From contig CAJNDS010000145.1 in assembly GCA_905221605.1 (NCBI GenBank), positions 1 through 64,000 of the forward strand: a DNA stretch of 64,000 nt, in the 5' to 3' direction. A program made the translations under genes and the position numbers. This document shows, one piece after another, positions 61,078-64,000 of the stretch (positions within the stretch are counted from its first letter, which is position 1; each line of letters opens with the position of its first letter). The DNA comes from Symbiodinium natans. Taxonomy: Eukaryota; Sar; Dinophyceae; Suessiales; Symbiodiniaceae. The notes beneath the pieces are model-generated. The model had not been told where the DNA came from and did not search any database. It saw only the letters and a list, made by a program, of their open reading frames with translations.

Positions 61078-62295
61078 CTGGAGAAAGAGGAACTTAGTGC
61101 CTTCTAAGGGCCTGTAGTGCCTCTAGGGAATTGGGGCTTGGGGTACGGGTTTAGGGTTTAGGAACCCTCGCCTGAAACTCTCAACCCCTACAAATCAGTA
61201 GGCTTCAGCTCTGTGAGCCAGGGTATCACACCTCGCGCCTTCCCCGTCCCCTCCCCAAAAAAACGAAGAGTATGTATATATATATATATAGAAATATGTA
61301 TATATATATATATTTCGATATATATATATATAAGAGAACCAAACACTAAGTTGGTGATTGGGGACCCAAGCCCAAAGCAAACAGTTCCCCACCCCCACTC
61401 TGGCCGCCCCCCAAAGGGCCTGCTCGCTGCGTTGCCGGAAGGATCTTCTCCTTGCAACTAAGGCTCAACGACCCGAAGCAAACGCCATGACTGAACACTT
61501 GAACACATCTCTCAACCCCTTAAGCGCTCGAACTTAATCGTGAACCCGAAGCTCAGACCCTCCCCCGAGAGTACCCATTAATGGCTCCCGAATAAGGGGA
61601 CTCTTGCTGGTAACCTGGGTTCCTAACTTCAGTCGACCCTTGAAAACGCAAGCCCAAATCTTTCCAAACCCTGAAACCCTGAAACCCTGAAACCCTGAAA
61701 CCCTGAAACCCAAAAACCCTAAAACCCCTACACCCAAAGCCCGAAACCCTAAACCCGTAAACCCCTCGCCCCCCAACCCCCCACGAAACCCTAAAGCTCT
61801 GAAAGCCCTTAAATGAGACCTCAAAGACAGCCTAGGAATAAACAGGGCTCCCTTTTTGGTTTAACGAGGCTTACCAGGGAACCCACGCCCCAAAAGACGG
61901 GAAGGAGGGCCTACTCTGGGTCCTAGTGAAGCCGTCAAGGTGCCATAAGGGTTTAGGGTTTAGGGTTTAGGGTTCCCCAGAAAGCCCACTGTGGTTCTCT
62001 GCTACCCCAACCCCGAAATCCCGGCCCTAGCCCTGAACCCTAAAACCCTTAAACCTCTACACCCCTAAACCCCTAACCCCCTACACCCCAACAAACCCCC
62101 AGAAACCTCCAGAAACCCCTATAAAACCACGATAAGCCTCCTTAAACCTCTATAAAAACCCCTGCATAACCCCTATAAAACCACTAAACCCGTACATAAC
62201 CCTGTAAACCCCGTATAAACCCCCATAAACCCCCAAACCCCTACAAAACCCGCATAAGACCTATAAACCCCTATAATCCCCTAAACGCCTGCACA

Positions 62296-62371
62296 TCAAG
62301 CCCAAGCCGTGGCCTCCGCGGCCCCGCCCTGCACCGCCGGGGCGAAGACCCGGAGAACCAACTCCAAGTTC
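62296..62371 (-). CDS. Terminal exon candidate
   Basis: One base plus 24 residues and TGA: NLELVLRVFAPAVQGG, AAEATAWA. The acceptor is AACAAAAAG, which has no pyrimidine tract. GC-rich and alone between degenerate repeats. Confidence 0.35.
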
Positions 62372-62837
62372 CTTTTTGTTGCGTCTGCTTCTTTTTGTTG
62401 CTTGTGAGGGTTCGGGGTTTGGGGGCTTCGGGGTGTATGATTTAGGGATTTGTTGACTTACTTCTCCAATAGCCCAGGCAAAAAGCAGGTTAAACTTCAT
62501 GATTCCTACTAAATAAGGAAACCCAAAAAGTTCAAAGTTCAGCTGTTGGAGGAGTAAGTTGAGTCTGTTTCTTCTTGTTGCTTGTGAGGGTTCGGGGTTT
62601 GGGGTTTGGGGTTTTGGGTGTATGGTTTAGGGTTTAGGGTGTAGGATTTGTGGGTTTAGGGTTAGGGTTAGGGTTTGGGGTTTAGGATGTACGATTTAGG
62701 GTTTCGGCCTTAGTGTTCCTTGGGTTTAGGGTTCAAGGTTCCTTGATTTGCGAGGCTTTAGGGGGTTCGGGGGGGCTTGTCTGGGGGATGGGGAGGTGTC
62801 TGGAGTTTGGGGGTACCTTTGTCGAGGTTGCGAGGGC

Positions 62838-62900
62838 TCAGGGGTTTCGAGGGAGTAGAGGCTTGGAGGTCTGGGTTTGCGCGTCTTGTTTCTGCTCAGA
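62838..62900 (-). CDS. Exon candidate, Gln-rich
   Basis: After GCGCCAATCCAG: SEQKQDAQTQTSKPLL then PRNP and TGA. Phase-0 entry. It may be a terminal exon or may end earlier; no GT donor is seen inside. Confidence 0.33.
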   Translation of the reverse strand, partial: SEQKQDAQTQTSKPLLPRNP

Positions 62901-62931
62901 CTGGATTGGCGCAGAACACATAAGCTTGGCA

Positions 62932-62967
62932 CATCATCATCATCATCATCATCATCATGATCATGAT
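62932..62967. repeat. CAT trinucleotide microsatellite
   Basis: Eleven or so CAT units; read as poly-His or poly-Asp it gives false frames. Confidence 0.95.
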
Positions 62968-63149
62968 CCGCATCAAAATTCGAGTAAGAATCGGTGCATA
63001 ATACTGGCAATACTCATAATACTAATTCTTCAAGCAGTCATGATCAACATCAAAGAGTACTAGTCCGAATAAGAAGAATACTAGGCACCACCCCCCAGGC
63101 TGGATGGGCGGGAGCACGATTCCTGGTGATGAGCCCCCCCCCCCAAGGC

Positions 63150-63242
63150 CCAATGCCTGAGGTGATCGTACGTGTCGGTACGCGCACAGTCGCAGACCCT
63201 TTGTTGCCCTGCTTGCTTTGTCCAAGCCCACTGGAACGGCGC
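63150..63242 (-). CDS. Exon candidate, unknown protein
   Basis: 31 codons: APFQWAWTKQAGQQRV, CDCARTDTYDHLRHW. AAGAG precedes and a GC donor (TGG|GCCTTG) may follow. A second frame is open. It lies beside a poly-C run. Confidence 0.4.
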
Positions 63243-63312
63243 CTCTTGAGGGTTTAGGGTTTTTAGGCCTGAGGGTTTAGGGTTTAGGGTTTAGGGTTTA
63301 GGGTGGTGGGGT

Positions 63313-63378
63313 TTATAGGCCGATGGTCGATTTCCGAGGCTTTGGGTACAGATTCGACTCAAAGATCGTCGGGCAGGC
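63313..63378 (-). CDS. Exon candidate
   Basis: After TTAATCCACAG: ACPTIFESNLYPKPRK, STIGL and TAA. A GT donor (CT|GTACCC) would shorten it to 29 bp. The longer frame to its right is an AAT/ATG microsatellite read as Asn and is not coding. Confidence 0.35.
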   Translation of the reverse strand, partial: ACPTIFESNLYPKPRKSTIGL

Positions 63379-63452
63379 CTGTGGATTAAGGCGGCTGGGC
63401 GGTTTCGTGTACCGAGCTTTAGGGCTTCCGGTCTCGTCTTCATTGCTTGTGC

Positions 63453-63580
63453 GTTTGTTCTTATTATTATTATTACTACTATTATTGTTATTACTATTAT
63501 GATGATTATTATGATGATTATTATTATTCTGATTCTTATTATTACTATTATTACTATGATTATTATTCTTATTGTTACAA
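63453..63580. repeat. ATT/ATG trinucleotide tract
   Basis: TTATTATTATTACTACTATT-like sequence of about 125 bp. The Asn-rich minus frame over it is not coding. Confidence 0.95.
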
Positions 63581-64000
63581 TATTTTTTTTTGCGGGGGTC
63601 TTTGCCTAGGGTTGAGCTAGGGCTTGCGACAACACTGCACAAAGCCGAAGCCCCAAACACCTCGTGTCCTTTGGGGAATTTAGGGTTTAGGGTTTAGGGC
63701 TTAGGGTTAGGGTTTCAGAAAGGACTGTTGTGAGGCGGAGTTGTTGGGTAGTTTTCAGTCATTTAATAAGGTTTAGGGGTTAGTAAACGCTTACAACTTT
63801 AAACTTATGGCCTCACAACAGTCCATTCATAAGTGGGAATCTTGACCATGATGTTTGGCATACATGATCTGGGGGGGGGGGGGAAAGGGGTCCTTGGAAG
63901 TTGGCCCATCTTGGCAGGAGTCCCCTCCCCCCCCCCCTCAAGCGTAACAGCCGTAGCTGTGCCACAGTTGGTTTGCTTTCACGTATTTCCAGACCTGTTA

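Noticed and set aside
61188-61457. Frames rich in Tyr/Ile (YIYIY) here and at 12701, 20160, 36062, 41369, 58747
   Set aside because: Direct translation of TA microsatellites.
63313-63660. Asn-rich 115-codon frame
   Set aside because: Mostly an ATT/ATG trinucleotide tract; only the C-terminal 63313-63378 part could be an exon.

Overview
The window looks like nuclear DNA of a eukaryotic protist. I found no bacterial-style gene, no rRNA or tRNA gene, no CRISPR array and no long open frame. Short blocks of the plant/alveolate-type telomere repeat (TTTAGGG / CCCTAAA) and degenerate versions of it are scattered through nearly all 64 kb in both orientations, mixed with short terminal-inverted-repeat (MITE-like) elements, microsatellites and homopolymers. 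Between these blocks lie unique, GC-richer islands of about 30-170 bp. On the minus strand many of these islands read as exons: open in one sensible frame, bounded by AG on the 5' side and by GT (or GC) on the 3' side, with codon phases that agree from one island to the next over long chains. All chained genes run on the minus strand. Together with GC-AG introns, TTTAGGG telomere units and very small exons this best fits a dinoflagellate (unidirectional gene arrays) or a related alveolate. That assignment is inference; no dinoflagellate spliced-leader sequence was seen.

Layout from right to left, which is the direction of transcription: (i) 64.0-62.3 kb, loose exons of one or more unrecognised genes; (ii) 60.6-47.7 kb, a gene of about 19 exons with leucine-rich, helical sequence and a C-terminal stop at 47,673; (iii) 46.5-40.2 kb, a 12-exon gene with a coiled-coil-like stretch, an acidic stretch and one hydrophobic segment; (iv) 39.5-37.4 kb, a compact 3-exon gene for a 105-residue membrane-type protein; (v) about 36.4-34.8 kb, isolated exon-like islands; (vi) 33.9-27.6 kb, a 10-exon gene with cysteine-rich modules; (vii) 27.2-22.5 kb, further exons, some with the same C-P-x-T-C signature; (viii) 21.3-20.9 kb, an exon pair; (ix) 19.5-18.0 kb, a complete-looking 4-exon gene for 84 residues; (x) 17.5-16.3 kb, a 5-exon gene end with a CxxC motif, a basic cluster and an acidic tail; (xi) 15.9-12.4 kb, loose exons; (xii) 12.0-3.9 kb, nine exons giving the C-terminal part of RRP12, a ribosome-biogenesis factor. 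RRP12 is the only protein I recognise by family. The leftmost 3.9 kb holds repeats and one weak exon.

The most unusual property is the relation between exons and telomere-type repeats. Many exons sit in the order CCCTAAA(n)-exon-TTTAGGG(n) on the plus strand. Read in the direction of transcription, introns therefore often begin with GTTTAGGG copies, so that the repeat itself is the 5' splice site, and end with CCCTAAA copies. Their ends are complementary and could pair. Separately, at least four inverted-repeat elements have a telomere-repeat block exactly at their centre. Exon boundaries were derived by eye; they need transcript data.
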